From Wenzhouxiangellaceae bacterium (GTDB taxonomy: Bacteria > Pseudomonadota > Gammaproteobacteria > Xanthomonadales > Wenzhouxiangellaceae): DNA of 64,000 nucleotides. Below the pieces are notes generated by a model, which did no database searches, was not told where the DNA came from, and saw only the letters and a program-made list of their open reading frames with translations. The first letter of the stretch is position 1. Every line of letters begins with the position of its first letter. The stretch is from the NCBI GenBank assembly GCA_028289455.1, contig JANQPN010000052.1, positions 1-64,000 on the forward strand. Reading direction: 5' to 3'. A program made the translations under genes and the position numbers. Below are positions 1 to 9,775 of this stretch, one piece after another.

Positions 1-1
1 C

Positions 2-340
2 GGCGCATGGCTTAAACGTTTGGCCATCACTGTATGGCTGCAGCATCTGCGCAGGCATGATGCGCTTCGGGATGCTGATGAGCACGATGAAAGTCACTGG
101 CCGCAATACGAAAAGACCACCGTTGGTATGGATCTGGACAGTGTGCTGGCGACCTTGCCCGGCACCGTCCGGTTATGTGTGGTGCTGTCCTATCATGAAG
201 GGCTGACCCATACCGAAATCACTGAATTGACAGGCCTGCCGCTGGGTACGGTCAAATCACACATCCGCCGTGGAACCCAGCGACTTCAGGAACTGCTATC
301 CGCTTATCAGAGCACCTCTATCAAGGAGGAATCATCATGA
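2..340 (+). CDS. ECF-type RNA polymerase sigma factor, C-terminal part (5' end outside window)
   Basis: Open frame runs from the window edge; region-4-like HTH 'LPGTVRLCVVLSYHEGLTHTEITELTGLPLGTVKSHIRRGTQRLQELL'. Confidence 0.85.
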   Translation, partial: GAWLKRLAITVWLQHLRRHDALRDADEHDESHWPQYEKTTVGMDLDSVLATLPGTVRLCVVLSYHEGLTHTEITELTGLPLGTVKSHIRRGTQRLQELLSAYQSTSIKEESS

Positions 341-675
341 GCCAAGACACTCAGGACACCACATTACAAGCGCTGTTTGAGGATGCGCATCAGGAATTAT
401 CCGATGATGCATTTACCGCAGATGTCATGCAGCAGACCGGTAGGCTGAAGCGGCGGCGGTGGCTGGCGCGTGCTTCTGCAGGGCTGGTGCTGGCATTGGT
501 GGTTGTGTTTTTACAGGATATGGCATTGGTGCTGACACAGACACCACTCATGGATTTGGGTGAAAGCTGGATGGCAAATGTTGCTGCACCGCTGAACAGT
601 GTCGGCAGCATGCTGTCCTTGGGTCTGGTGGGCCTGCGGATGGCATATAAAAAGCTGTTTGCATTCATTGACTGA
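337..675 (+). CDS. Small single-TM protein, probable anti-sigma partner of the upstream sigma factor
   Basis: 4-bp overlap (ATGA) with the sigma factor; soluble N-terminus then RRRWLARASAGLVLALVVVFLQ TM segment. Confidence 0.55.
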   Translation: MSQDTQDTTLQALFEDAHQELSDDAFTADVMQQTGRLKRRRWLARASAGLVLALVVVFLQDMALVLTQTPLMDLGESWMANVAAPLNSVGSMLSLGLVGLRMAYKKLFAFID

Positions 676-836
676 GTGGTGGACTGCATTCACCGCATTG
701 ACAACGTTGATGTCCGAATTTGACCAGTAAGCATTGCTGCAATCTGATATTAATATCGAATGCTGCTGACGAAGTCAGTGGTGGATAAGTCATCAGCGCC
801 GGATACCCGGCACAACACCAAAACAGGAATTGAATA

Positions 837-1601
837 ATGAAGCAAGCTGATAAAGCCCGATATTTTACCGAATTGCACCAACCGGGTAATCCCTGTGTGT
901 TGTACAACATCTGGGATGCAGGCAGTGCTGATGCGGTAGCCAAAGCTGGAGCTGAAGCGGTGGCAACAGGCAGCTGGTCGGTGGCTGCAGCGCAGGGCTT
1001 TGCAGATGGTCAGGCCATACCGCTTGATCTGCTGGAAACCATTGTTGCACGGATTTGCGCCACTGTGTCAGTGCCGGTAACGGTAGATATGGAAGGCGGA
1101 TATGCCGAGGCCGCTGAGGATGTGGCCGCCAATGTGCTGCGGATAATGCAGGCCGGCGCCATCGGCATCAATTTCGAAGATCAGGTAGTCGGTGGTGAAG
1201 GTATGGTCGATACCGATATTCAGTGTCAGCGAATTCATGCCATCCGGGAACAGGCCGACAACAGCGGGGTGTCGTTGTTCATCAACGCGCGGACGGATCT
1301 GTTTCTGCAGGCGCCGCCGGAACAGCATGCCGGCCTTATCGATTCCGCTGTACAACGGGCGAAAGCTTATCAGCAGGCCGGGGCGAGTGGGTTTTTTGTG
1401 CCCTGGCTGGCAGATGAAACGCTGATCGGTGAGATATGCGCACAGGTTGAGCTGCCGGTTAATGTGATGAACAAGCAGGGCATGCCAACAATTGGCCGGC
1501 TGGCTGAACTGGGTGTTGCAAGGGTCAGCTTCGGTCCGGGGCCCTATATCAAAATGGCAGAGGTTCTTCAGCAGCAGGCCGGTCAGCTTTATGCCGACTA
1601 G
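837..1601 (+). CDS. Isocitrate lyase/phosphoenolpyruvate mutase family protein
   Basis: 254 aa; 'YNIWDAGSADAVAKAGAEAVATGSWSVAAAQGF', 'VDMEGGY', 'GINFEDQ', 'INARTDLFL'. Confidence 0.88.
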   Translation: MKQADKARYFTELHQPGNPCVLYNIWDAGSADAVAKAGAEAVATGSWSVAAAQGFADGQAIPLDLLETIVARICATVSVPVTVDMEGGYAEAAEDVAANVLRIMQAGAIGINFEDQVVGGEGMVDTDIQCQRIHAIREQADNSGVSLFINARTDLFLQAPPEQHAGLIDSAVQRAKAYQQAGASGFFVPWLADETLIGEICAQVELPVNVMNKQGMPTIGRLAELGVARVSFGPGPYIKMAEVLQQQAGQLYAD

Positions 1602-3295
1602 TGCGTTACCGGTTGATTAATTGGGCGGGTTGCCTTAGCGGCATCAGGTGCAAATAAACGGCCGATATGGCTGTCCTGATACCACAAGGGGCGCTGTTGG
1701 TTTGATGCGGTTTCAATGGTAAGCGCCAGCGCTGCCCGGGCAAATTTAGCGATGATCTGATAATCCCAGCCGCGGGATAAATCATCACTGGGTTTATGTC
1801 CATGGGCGGTGGTCATGTAATGCCAGTGTTTTAAACCCGGGTTGCTGCCGTCAGTGGAATTAAAACCGGTAAACAAAAACACTGCGGGAATTCCGCGCCT
1901 GGCAAATGAGTATTGATCGGAGCGGGTAAATATTCCCTGGGCGGGAAACGGATCGGTCGCAATGCTGATGCCCAGTGGGGTCATGGCCGACTGCAGCCGT
2001 TCATACAGCTGAGAGTGTTCAATGCCGAAGCCGATAATGTCACTGAAATCATAGAACGGCAGACCACCGTCGATGTTGATATTGGCAATGATGTTATTAA
2101 CCGAAACAGTGGGAAACTCGGCAAAATAATCCGAGCCGATCAGGCCTTTTTCTTCAGCGCTGACTGCCAGAAACAGAATCGAGCGGCCGGGCCGCGGTTG
2201 CGTCTGCGCAACTGCCCGGGCAATTTCCATTATGGCGCCGGTGCCCATGGCATTATCGCCGGCGCCGTTGTAAATCGTATCGCCGTCAACAGCTTCACCG
2301 ATGCCCAGGTGATCATAGTGCGCCGTAACCACCACGACTTCATCTTTCAGTACCGGGTGACTTCCCGGCAGTAACGCAGCCACATTGGAGGCTGTCAGGG
2401 CATCGTTGTGCAGCGAACGGCGAGTGAGAGAAATCCGGGATTCTAAAGCAAACCCCTTAGGAGACTTTGTCTGGGCTTGATCAATTAATGCTGCAACGGT
2501 TTTCCCGGTGCCGGCAAACAGTGCATCAGCCGCTTTACCATCGACGATGACTCTGGCTTTGATATTGGGCGCGGCCACGCTGGGTAGTCCATCCGGCCCC
2601 AGCCAGTCCAGTTCGGTACGGCCGAGAATATTCCTGAAGCGGTCAAACGCCCAGCGCTGCTGCAGAGCGGGGGTATAAATCACAATCAATCCCTTGGCGC
2701 CCTGCCGGCCTGCGGTAATCCGCTGCTGGGCGGTACTGCCGTAATGGGCGGCTTCGGCAGCCGGTAAAAATGCCGGTGGTCCACCCAGCACCACGGCAAA
2801 CTTGTCACTGACGTCCAGCCCGGCGTAGTCGTTAATGGCCAACTCGGGGGCGATAATGCCGTAACCGGCAAATACCAGCTCGCCCTCCAGATGCTGAGAG
2901 GCCTCTATGGGGCTGGAAAACATCACAATGTCATCACCGTTATTAAAACGCTGCTGTCCTTCCGGGCCGCTCACGGTAAAACTGACACTGTCCAGATCCA
3001 GCTGGCTTTGGCGCACCGGGAAGGATTGCAGAAAACTGCTGTTATCTCCGGACGGCAGCAGTCCTAGCGCTTCAAACTGAGTGCTGATATACAAAGCCGC
3101 CAGCGCTTCACCACGGGTGCCGGCTTCCCGTCCTTCCAGCAGATCATCGGCCAGAAACGTCATGTGCGCTTTAATGGCTGCTGGGCTTATATCGTCAGGT
3201 GTATTGGTGTTTTGCCCATTGGCACTGGGCATTAATTCAATAAATAAAATCATGACAGCACTAATGGCTAGGATCTTATATGACTGGGTATGCAT
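1598..3295 (-). CDS. Secreted M28-family peptidase (PA domain containing)
   Basis: Signal peptide; 'VVVTAHYDHLGIG', 'YNGAGDNAMGTGAIMEIARAVA', 'FLAVSAEEKGLIGSDYF' zinc-peptidase motifs. Confidence 0.88.
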   Translation of the reverse strand: MHTQSYKILAISAVMILFIELMPSANGQNTNTPDDISPAAIKAHMTFLADDLLEGREAGTRGEALAALYISTQFEALGLLPSGDNSSFLQSFPVRQSQLDLDSVSFTVSGPEGQQRFNNGDDIVMFSSPIEASQHLEGELVFAGYGIIAPELAINDYAGLDVSDKFAVVLGGPPAFLPAAEAAHYGSTAQQRITAGRQGAKGLIVIYTPALQQRWAFDRFRNILGRTELDWLGPDGLPSVAAPNIKARVIVDGKAADALFAGTGKTVAALIDQAQTKSPKGFALESRISLTRRSLHNDALTASNVAALLPGSHPVLKDEVVVVTAHYDHLGIGEAVDGDTIYNGAGDNAMGTGAIMEIARAVAQTQPRPGRSILFLAVSAEEKGLIGSDYFAEFPTVSVNNIIANINIDGGLPFYDFSDIIGFGIEHSQLYERLQSAMTPLGISIATDPFPAQGIFTRSDQYSFARRGIPAVFLFTGFNSTDGSNPGLKHWHYMTTAHGHKPSDDLSRGWDYQIIAKFARAALALTIETASNQQRPLWYQDSHIGRLFAPDAAKATRPINQPVTH

Positions 3296-3621
3296 GGCTC
3301 TTGGTCAGGATAAACAGGCTGGAATTCACAGTATTGCTGATTGCGGGTTAAGAAAGTGTGGCTAAGCTGGTGGCTATTAATGATTTGTTCAAAGCAGCAG
3401 GTCTTAATGCAGTAAATGGCCTAATAATTGCTTAAGGTATTGCAATGCAAAAGTTAATTCTGAGCTCAATCAGGAAGTGAAGTTAAGGATTAGAATTGAC
3501 TGTGCCTTGACAACGCCTGGATCAGTAATCAGTCTTTTATTTATTATTGGAGGATATGTGCGACCGACAATTAATTTAGAACATTCAGGTTTGCACGTGT
3601 CTTAATTTCCATAAATCAAGG

Positions 3622-3987
3622 GTGAGCATAGCAGTGATAAGTTTCAAGCAACTAGCTGAATTCTTTTCTGATTTCCCGGTAATGGTGGAAGGGTTTATCG
3701 AACGGGCGGATAAGGCGTTAGCTTTTTTGATGCTGATCTTCGCATTGGCTGGTTTTATCTATGGGTTTGGCTTTTTTCCTGAATCATATTCTGTTGTTGG
3801 GAAAAGACTATTATGGGGGCTGGTGTTTGCGCTTGGATTCGCGGTTATCATTGGCTTGATCCGGGCATTCGCTGTTTTCATTGGTTTTTTAGTTGTAGCG
3901 GTTGTGTTGTTGGGGCCACCAGTTCTTATCATTTACCTGGTTGTAAAGGCAGTAATTTGGTTTTTGACGCTTCCTACGTGGTGGTAG
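3622..3987 (+). CDS. Small multi-TM hypothetical membrane protein
   Basis: 121 aa ORF with several hydrophobic segments, plausible SD (caagggtgag). Confidence 0.5.
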   Translation: MSIAVISFKQLAEFFSDFPVMVEGFIERADKALAFLMLIFALAGFIYGFGFFPESYSVVGKRLLWGLVFALGFAVIIGLIRAFAVFIGFLVVAVVLLGPPVLIIYLVVKAVIWFLTLPTWW

Positions 3988-4043
3988 GAGTTACATGTCC
4001 TTTATATTAATCACTCATCTATTAATAAAGTACCAAGATTAAT

Positions 4044-4066
4044 AGCTGCGGAGCAGAGCTCCGCAG
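4044..4066. terminator. Hairpin GCTGCGGAGC-AGA-GCTCCGCAGC near the end of the protease gene
   Basis: Perfect 10-bp arms, 3-nt loop; no strong T-tract, so a terminator role is tentative. Confidence 0.5.
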
Positions 4067-4081
4067 CATGGATTCAATACG

Positions 4082-5902
4082 TTATTGAGAACAGATCGAT
4101 ACGTTATCGATACCACCTTCAACAATATCACCCGGTCCGGCACCATCGCTGGTGCTGACCCGGATGACTACATCAGAGCCCGCCGGGATATTGGCGGTTG
4201 CGGTTTCCCATTCGGCCGCAGTGCGCACATCACCGATGCTGACCATCGAGATAAAGCTGCTGCCGCCATTGATGGAGTATTCCAGTCTGAAGAAATCACC
4301 ACTGCCGTCATCGCCGGTATCACGCTGACCGTGGAACCAGTCAACCGACAAAACAGAGGCTTCATTGACATCAACGGTTGGTGGGCGCGCGATACACACG
4401 CCGCCATCCACATCGGCATTGCCGGCACTGGAGTTGGTGGCGGTAAACACTGCCCGGCTGTTGCCGTCCGAATCACCGCCTACCTGGGTGATTACACCGC
4501 CACTGCTTTGCTGCGTGGGGTTGGTGCGCACGTAAGTACCCGTTGAGCAGGTGCTGGCGCCATCGATAAACCAGCCGGTGGACGTACCGAAATCATCTTC
4601 AAATGAACAGCTGGCTGGTGGTGGCGGAGGCGGTGGAGGAGGTGAGCCGCCGTCATCGCCGTCCGGCACCTGGTTGTTGAAGAAACCGGCAACCTGCGGC
4701 CAGATACGATCGATGCGGACACCCTGGTTGGTGCAGCCGCCAAAGTGATGCAGCGCGATGACATCATTGGAGGAAGCCGCCAGTACCGCTGAGCCCGAGC
4801 TGCCGCCAATGGTGTCACAGAAGTAACCGGTATCGGTGCCAACGCCGCGGCCATTAGCCGAAACAACATCAATCCGGCATACGCCACCTGCGTTCTGGTC
4901 GCTGGTTATGGCCAGTTCCTTGGGGTTGCCGGCACCGTGCTGGGGAATGTATATCCGTTCCTGGCTTGAGGGTGCCCTTACATCCAGACCGTAATAACCG
5001 AAGCCTGACAGGCTGCTGAAATTGTTTACCGTGAACAAGGTGTAGTCCAGGGTAAAGTCGGTGCGGAGCAGGCTGTTGCCGGTAACGATGGTGGTGCTGT
5101 CCACCGGACCGCTGCCGCAGCTGGTGCGTTGATAGTTGAACCACACTTCCACCGCAGACACATCGGACTGACTGTCGATGCAGTGGTTGTTGGTGAATAC
5201 CCGGTTATCGGAGCTGACCCGCCAGGCGGTACACAAACCGCCGCCGGAAATGACCAGCCGTGCGGTTGGCCGGCTGCGTTCAAACTCGGTGGGGTTGGAG
5301 CCGGCGAAGCAGACGGCATCCTGACGCTCGTTGATACCGCAGGTGGAGCGGGTTTGATCACCGCCCAGCAGGCCGGGCTGGGTGGCCATGATTTCATCGA
5401 TGACCGCCTGTGGATAGCCTTCCAGGTAGCGGCTGATTTCAATGCCGTGCAGGTTATCGTCCCAGCGGGCATTGCTGGTGTTGATCAGGCGGACGATGGC
5501 AACCGGACCAACAATGGACAGGGCGCCAAAGCTTCTAACGCCGTCTTCACCCAGGCTTTGGTCAAAAGTCAGGCCGGATTTTTCCGTGGCGCTATAGGTA
5601 TGTTTTTGTGTGCCTGCCGGATTGGTGACTTCAACGTAAGCCCCTTTGGGCAGATTGAAATAATCAAAATGGACCTTGATAAAGGTGGCATCGGGTGTTT
5701 CGATGCGGAATTCTTCGACCGAGCGACTGTTCATCAGCTCGCCAAGATTAATGGTGGTATCCACAAAATCAGCGATCTTGACGACACTGGATGCCGCTTG
5801 AGTATCGCCGGCTGGTTTCAGCGATTGTGAATCTGTGGCGAATGCCTGTCCGGCCAGCAATAGCGCGGCCGACAGGCAGACAAGTTTGTTGTTGAACTTC
5901 AT
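4082..5902 (-). CDS. Secreted trypsin-like serine protease with Pro-rich linker and C-terminal adhesive domain
   Basis: Signal peptide; 'GGGLCTAWRVSSDNRVFTNNHCID' (His), 'GTDTGYFCDTIGGSSGSAVLAAS' (Ser) and PPPPPPPPP linker. Confidence 0.85.
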   Translation of the reverse strand: MKFNNKLVCLSAALLLAGQAFATDSQSLKPAGDTQAASSVVKIADFVDTTINLGELMNSRSVEEFRIETPDATFIKVHFDYFNLPKGAYVEVTNPAGTQKHTYSATEKSGLTFDQSLGEDGVRSFGALSIVGPVAIVRLINTSNARWDDNLHGIEISRYLEGYPQAVIDEIMATQPGLLGGDQTRSTCGINERQDAVCFAGSNPTEFERSRPTARLVISGGGLCTAWRVSSDNRVFTNNHCIDSQSDVSAVEVWFNYQRTSCGSGPVDSTTIVTGNSLLRTDFTLDYTLFTVNNFSSLSGFGYYGLDVRAPSSQERIYIPQHGAGNPKELAITSDQNAGGVCRIDVVSANGRGVGTDTGYFCDTIGGSSGSAVLAASSNDVIALHHFGGCTNQGVRIDRIWPQVAGFFNNQVPDGDDGGSPPPPPPPPPASCSFEDDFGTSTGWFIDGASTCSTGTYVRTNPTQQSSGGVITQVGGDSDGNSRAVFTATNSSAGNADVDGGVCIARPPTVDVNEASVLSVDWFHGQRDTGDDGSGDFFRLEYSINGGSSFISMVSIGDVRTAAEWETATANIPAGSDVVIRVSTSDGAGPGDIVEGGIDNVSICSQ

Positions 5903-6401
5903 TGGTTCTGACCCTCATAAAGATTAAACACGATCAATCTCTCAAGCGCCGCGAATGCGGTAGCGCCGAAGTGACGGCAGACGGAATAACAATATGAGCA
6001 CGCACCGAATGGTGCATGAATGGGGGAACGGCATTGCTTCCTTGCGCCGGTTTTCAACTCCAACTTCCACTTGGATGATCGCTGACCATCATACAGATTT
6101 AGCTGTTTATTTCCACTAAAGTCGTACAGCGGGGTTAATTTGGCCAGATTTTGAGCCTGTGGATGCCTGTATTCAGCCGTATCGAACACCAGGGCAGGTT
6201 AAAACGCTGCCTGTTGGTATTTCCGGCTGGTTTTTGGAGCCGGGATCAGACTTTATTGACATTACCTATGAGTAATTAACTGTATGAATTAATTGAATAA
6301 AAATTAAGGCTTCCAAATCAGAAGGTTTTCGGAAGGTTATTGATATTGGCTTTGCGCATGATGACGCTAACAGGAGCGCTGTTACTAACTGGAAAGTCAT
6401 T

Positions 6402-6944
6402 ATGAATAAAATTATTAGAGATACTTTTTCAGCGGGGACAAAACGGCAAAAAGGTATGAGCCATGTGGAGATCATGATTGCCGTGGCATTAGTGATGGTG
6501 GTATCGGCAACCGCAATGCCGAATGTCACCAGGATGATGGGCCAGGATAAAATTATGGATGCCCGGCATCAATTGATGACCGATTTCAATTTTGCCCAAA
6601 ACACTGCGGTTAATTCCTATCGGCGGGTCGTTGTCTGTCCCAGCGATAATCAGAGAAGCTGCAACAGCAGCAACCGCTGGAATAAAGGCTGGATTGTTTT
6701 CCAGGACTTTGATGCCAACAACCAGCGTGACATGGGTGAATCAATTTTGCGTGTCAGTCAGTTGGATGCCGGCATCGAGGTAACCAGCGGGGCCAATCAT
6801 CATTACCGTTATAACCCTGACGGCAAATTATCCGGCAACACCAGCAGTCTGCTGATGTGTATGGGTGATAAGCCGGAACTGGGTCACCGGGTGGTGGTTT
6901 TTGAAGACGGTCGGGTGCGCAGTGAGGATTACGCCTGCAGTTGA
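6402..6944 (+). CDS. GspH/FimT-type pseudopilin
   Basis: Prepilin-like N-terminus 'KGMSHVEIMIAVALVMVVSATAMPNVTRMM' and FimT-like body. Confidence 0.75.
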   Translation: MNKIIRDTFSAGTKRQKGMSHVEIMIAVALVMVVSATAMPNVTRMMGQDKIMDARHQLMTDFNFAQNTAVNSYRRVVVCPSDNQRSCNSSNRWNKGWIVFQDFDANNQRDMGESILRVSQLDAGIEVTSGANHHYRYNPDGKLSGNTSSLLMCMGDKPELGHRVVVFEDGRVRSEDYACS

Positions 6945-7154
6945 TCGATACCGTTATCGGAGAGCGTGGGAATAATAAATAGAGTAATAATTAAGCGTGT
7001 TAATTGCTCATTTTATTAACCGCAACGGCAGCAAGCCGGCTGACATACGGTGATTACCCAAAACCGAACGACCAATGCCGGATGACGCCCGCTAACCGGC
7101 TGTAAGTGGGCATTATAATCTGGGAAAGGCACTTCTTCCCGATGTATAACAATA

Positions 7155-8012
7155 ATGCCGTTACCCGATATCCTCCGACAATCCTGCCTGGTATCTGCTG
7201 TATTTTTACTGTCCTGCACATCTGATCCAGCAGATAATTCCATTGAGTGCGAGTCGGCTTTTGTAGCGCTCGCCAGATCTGGTGAAATGTCTTCTGTGAA
7301 TGGTCTGGCAGTCTCGCCAAATTATCGGTCATTCGTCATTACAGAGATGAGCAATGGCACAGCCATATTGGCTGTTCGGCATTGTGTTAATGGAGAGTGG
7401 GCGGAATCACAACCGTTATATGCCGCCTCAAACTTTCATGACTATCAGCCAACTTTTTCTCAAGATGGCGAACGCCTGTATTTCACATCAACCCGTCCAA
7501 TCAGCGGTGAAGAGCCTGCACGTCAGAATGTCTGGGTTGCATCGCAGGAGATGGATTATCAAAATCCGGAAATTATTAAAGAACTGATTTCACCGGGGTG
7601 GGATGGACATGCAGTGGAGTTGCAGCCGGGGAGTTTGTTGTTCGCAACCGAGCGTAACGGTGAAGACAGGCTTATTGATATTTTTCATGCAAAACTCGAT
7701 GCTGGCGATGTGCAACTGTCTCCAGTGCCTGCGCTTAATTCGACCATGTCCGATAACGATATGGCGTTTAATTACCAGTTGAATATTCTGGTTTTCAGCC
7801 GCTATGATCCCGCAACCGAAGATATCAATTTATATTATTCAAAGTTTGCAAATAACACCTGGCTTCAAGCTGAACAGATAACCGGTTTATCAACGGAGGA
7901 GTGGGAGTTGTCACCGGCATTTACCCCGGATGGGGAGTACTTCCTTTTTATCCGGGGGGGTGTTTTTCAGATAATACCCATGTCAGAGTTGAGTGACATG
8001 TTCAGTCAATAA
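7155..8012 (+). CDS. Lipoprotein with TolB/PD40-like beta-propeller repeats
   Basis: 'LLSCTSD' lipobox; 'QPTFSQDGERLYFTSTRP', 'SPAFTPDGEYFLFIRGG'. Confidence 0.7.
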   Translation: MPLPDILRQSCLVSAVFLLSCTSDPADNSIECESAFVALARSGEMSSVNGLAVSPNYRSFVITEMSNGTAILAVRHCVNGEWAESQPLYAASNFHDYQPTFSQDGERLYFTSTRPISGEEPARQNVWVASQEMDYQNPEIIKELISPGWDGHAVELQPGSLLFATERNGEDRLIDIFHAKLDAGDVQLSPVPALNSTMSDNDMAFNYQLNILVFSRYDPATEDINLYYSKFANNTWLQAEQITGLSTEEWELSPAFTPDGEYFLFIRGGVFQIIPMSELSDMFSQ

Positions 8013-8020
8013 AGCTGAGC

Positions 8021-9589
8021 TTATTGAAAACGCCTCTTGATCAAATTCCAGGTTCGCATGGGTGATTTTCCCTTGATTTCCACCATGCCAACTTCTTCAA
8101 ATTCAAAGGTGTCCTGAAGCCGTACAAAAGTGGCTTCAGATACCTGGATTTTTCCTGGCGAGCCGGTGGATTCTATCCGGTTGGCAATATTCACAACGTC
8201 ACCCCAGATGTCGTAAGCAAATTTTTGCGTGCCAACAACACCGGCAACGGCTGTGCCGGAATGTATGCCGATGCGAATATCAAGATCGTAACTGTTGCCG
8301 GCTTTCCATGCCTCAAAATCGGACAGGATGGCCAGAGCGAACTCCGCTACTCTGCGGTCATGATCCACCGCCTCTTCGGGAATCCCGCCCACGGCCATAT
8401 AACAATCGCCGATGGTTTTTATTTTTTCGATGCCGAATTCCAGGGTGCGTGAGTCAAACAGCTCAAATATCTGGCTCAGCATCTGCACCAGTTCCTGAGG
8501 GGGCAGGCGGCCGGACAGTTTGGTGAATCCAACCAGATCGGCAAACAGCACCGAAACCGATGAGAACTCATCAGCTATGCTGTCGCCTTCATTCATCCGG
8601 GCGGCGATCTGTTTGGGCAATACATTCAGCAGTAATTTCTCTGAGCGTATTTTTTCAACTTCTAGGCTGGCATTGGTTTCATGCAGGGCGGCAATGCTGT
8701 TTTTGGTGGTATCCAGCATTTCATTAAAGGTATCGACAAAATCACCCATTTCATCATCGCTGCGATAGTTGATCTTTTCATCGAAATTTCCGTCCATCAC
8801 CGCTGCCGTTGAGGTTTGTACCTTGGACAGGGGGGAGAGAATTTTTCTGCGCTGCACGCGCAGCATCCAGTAAGCATTCAACAATGCCAGCGCACAAAAA
8901 ATACCGGTCAGCACATGGAAAACATGGCCTAGCCTGATATAGGAATCGGCTTGCTGGCGGGTGCGGGTATCCAGCAGGATCAGGAATTGATTGATCGGGT
9001 CCATGATGCTGGCTTTGGCTTCCTTGTACCGGTTGTCAAACAACAGGCCCCGAGCAAACTCGGGATTGGGTTCAGCCTGCCGGGTGAACTCGCCCGCTTC
9101 ATCCCGGTAAAGGCCTTCAACAGCATGCATCGCCGTGGTTTCCAGCCAGACCAGTTCGTCAGAATTGGACTTGGCTTCTTCCAATAATCTGAATTCTTCC
9201 AGGGTATAACCCTCGGCCAGCATCAACTCCTCGAGCGGCTCAGCTTCACCATTGCCTCTGGGCCTTTCAGCATCGGATAACACCAGATCCCAATAAACCA
9301 GGTCGTAACGTTCCGGCCGGGGCTGTTGTCCATCGCGGATGGCCAGAATTTCGAAATACCAGTTTTTATATTGTTCCGAGCCGGTCACCACATATTCCCG
9401 GACCATGCGGGTTAAATCATCACTGCTTTGTCTCAGCTGGTCGGCCAGTCTGGTGGAGCGGTATCGGTTCTGCTCGGCTTCGGTGATTTTGGATCCGGTC
9501 CAGAACGCACCGATGATGGTTGCCAGTAAAAACAGCAACAGGGTGATCAGCAGGTAGAACTGTAACAGGGACAGTCTGTTTAAAGTCAT
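8021..9589 (-). CDS. Membrane class III adenylate/guanylate cyclase with HAMP-like region
   Basis: 'VSVLFADLVGFTKLSGRL', 'IKTIGDCYMAVGG', 'IRIGIHSGTAVAGVVGTQKFAYDIWGDVVNIANR'. Confidence 0.92.
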   Translation of the reverse strand: MTLNRLSLLQFYLLITLLLFLLATIIGAFWTGSKITEAEQNRYRSTRLADQLRQSSDDLTRMVREYVVTGSEQYKNWYFEILAIRDGQQPRPERYDLVYWDLVLSDAERPRGNGEAEPLEELMLAEGYTLEEFRLLEEAKSNSDELVWLETTAMHAVEGLYRDEAGEFTRQAEPNPEFARGLLFDNRYKEAKASIMDPINQFLILLDTRTRQQADSYIRLGHVFHVLTGIFCALALLNAYWMLRVQRRKILSPLSKVQTSTAAVMDGNFDEKINYRSDDEMGDFVDTFNEMLDTTKNSIAALHETNASLEVEKIRSEKLLLNVLPKQIAARMNEGDSIADEFSSVSVLFADLVGFTKLSGRLPPQELVQMLSQIFELFDSRTLEFGIEKIKTIGDCYMAVGGIPEEAVDHDRRVAEFALAILSDFEAWKAGNSYDLDIRIGIHSGTAVAGVVGTQKFAYDIWGDVVNIANRIESTGSPGKIQVSEATFVRLQDTFEFEEVGMVEIKGKSPMRTWNLIKRRFQ

Positions 9590-9738
9590 GGGCGATGGGT
9601 GTCCAGCAATTCAGCCCATTATATTTGCCTTTTGAGAGTGCGCAAAATCACCGGCTTTGCAGTTGTGACAACTCTTTGGTGCTGCGAATGGCGGTTTCAG
9701 GCCATGCAGTCCCATGTTCAGAATCGACGGTGCCGAAT

Positions 9739-9770
9739 AGCCCGGCCCGAACAAAAACCCGGGCCGGGCG
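9739..9770. terminator. GC-rich hairpin (CCCGGCCC...GGGCCGGG) between two minus-strand genes
   Basis: Near-perfect inverted repeat directly downstream of the 9776-14416 stop codon; no clear U-tract. Confidence 0.45.
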
Positions 9771-9775
9771 GTTGC

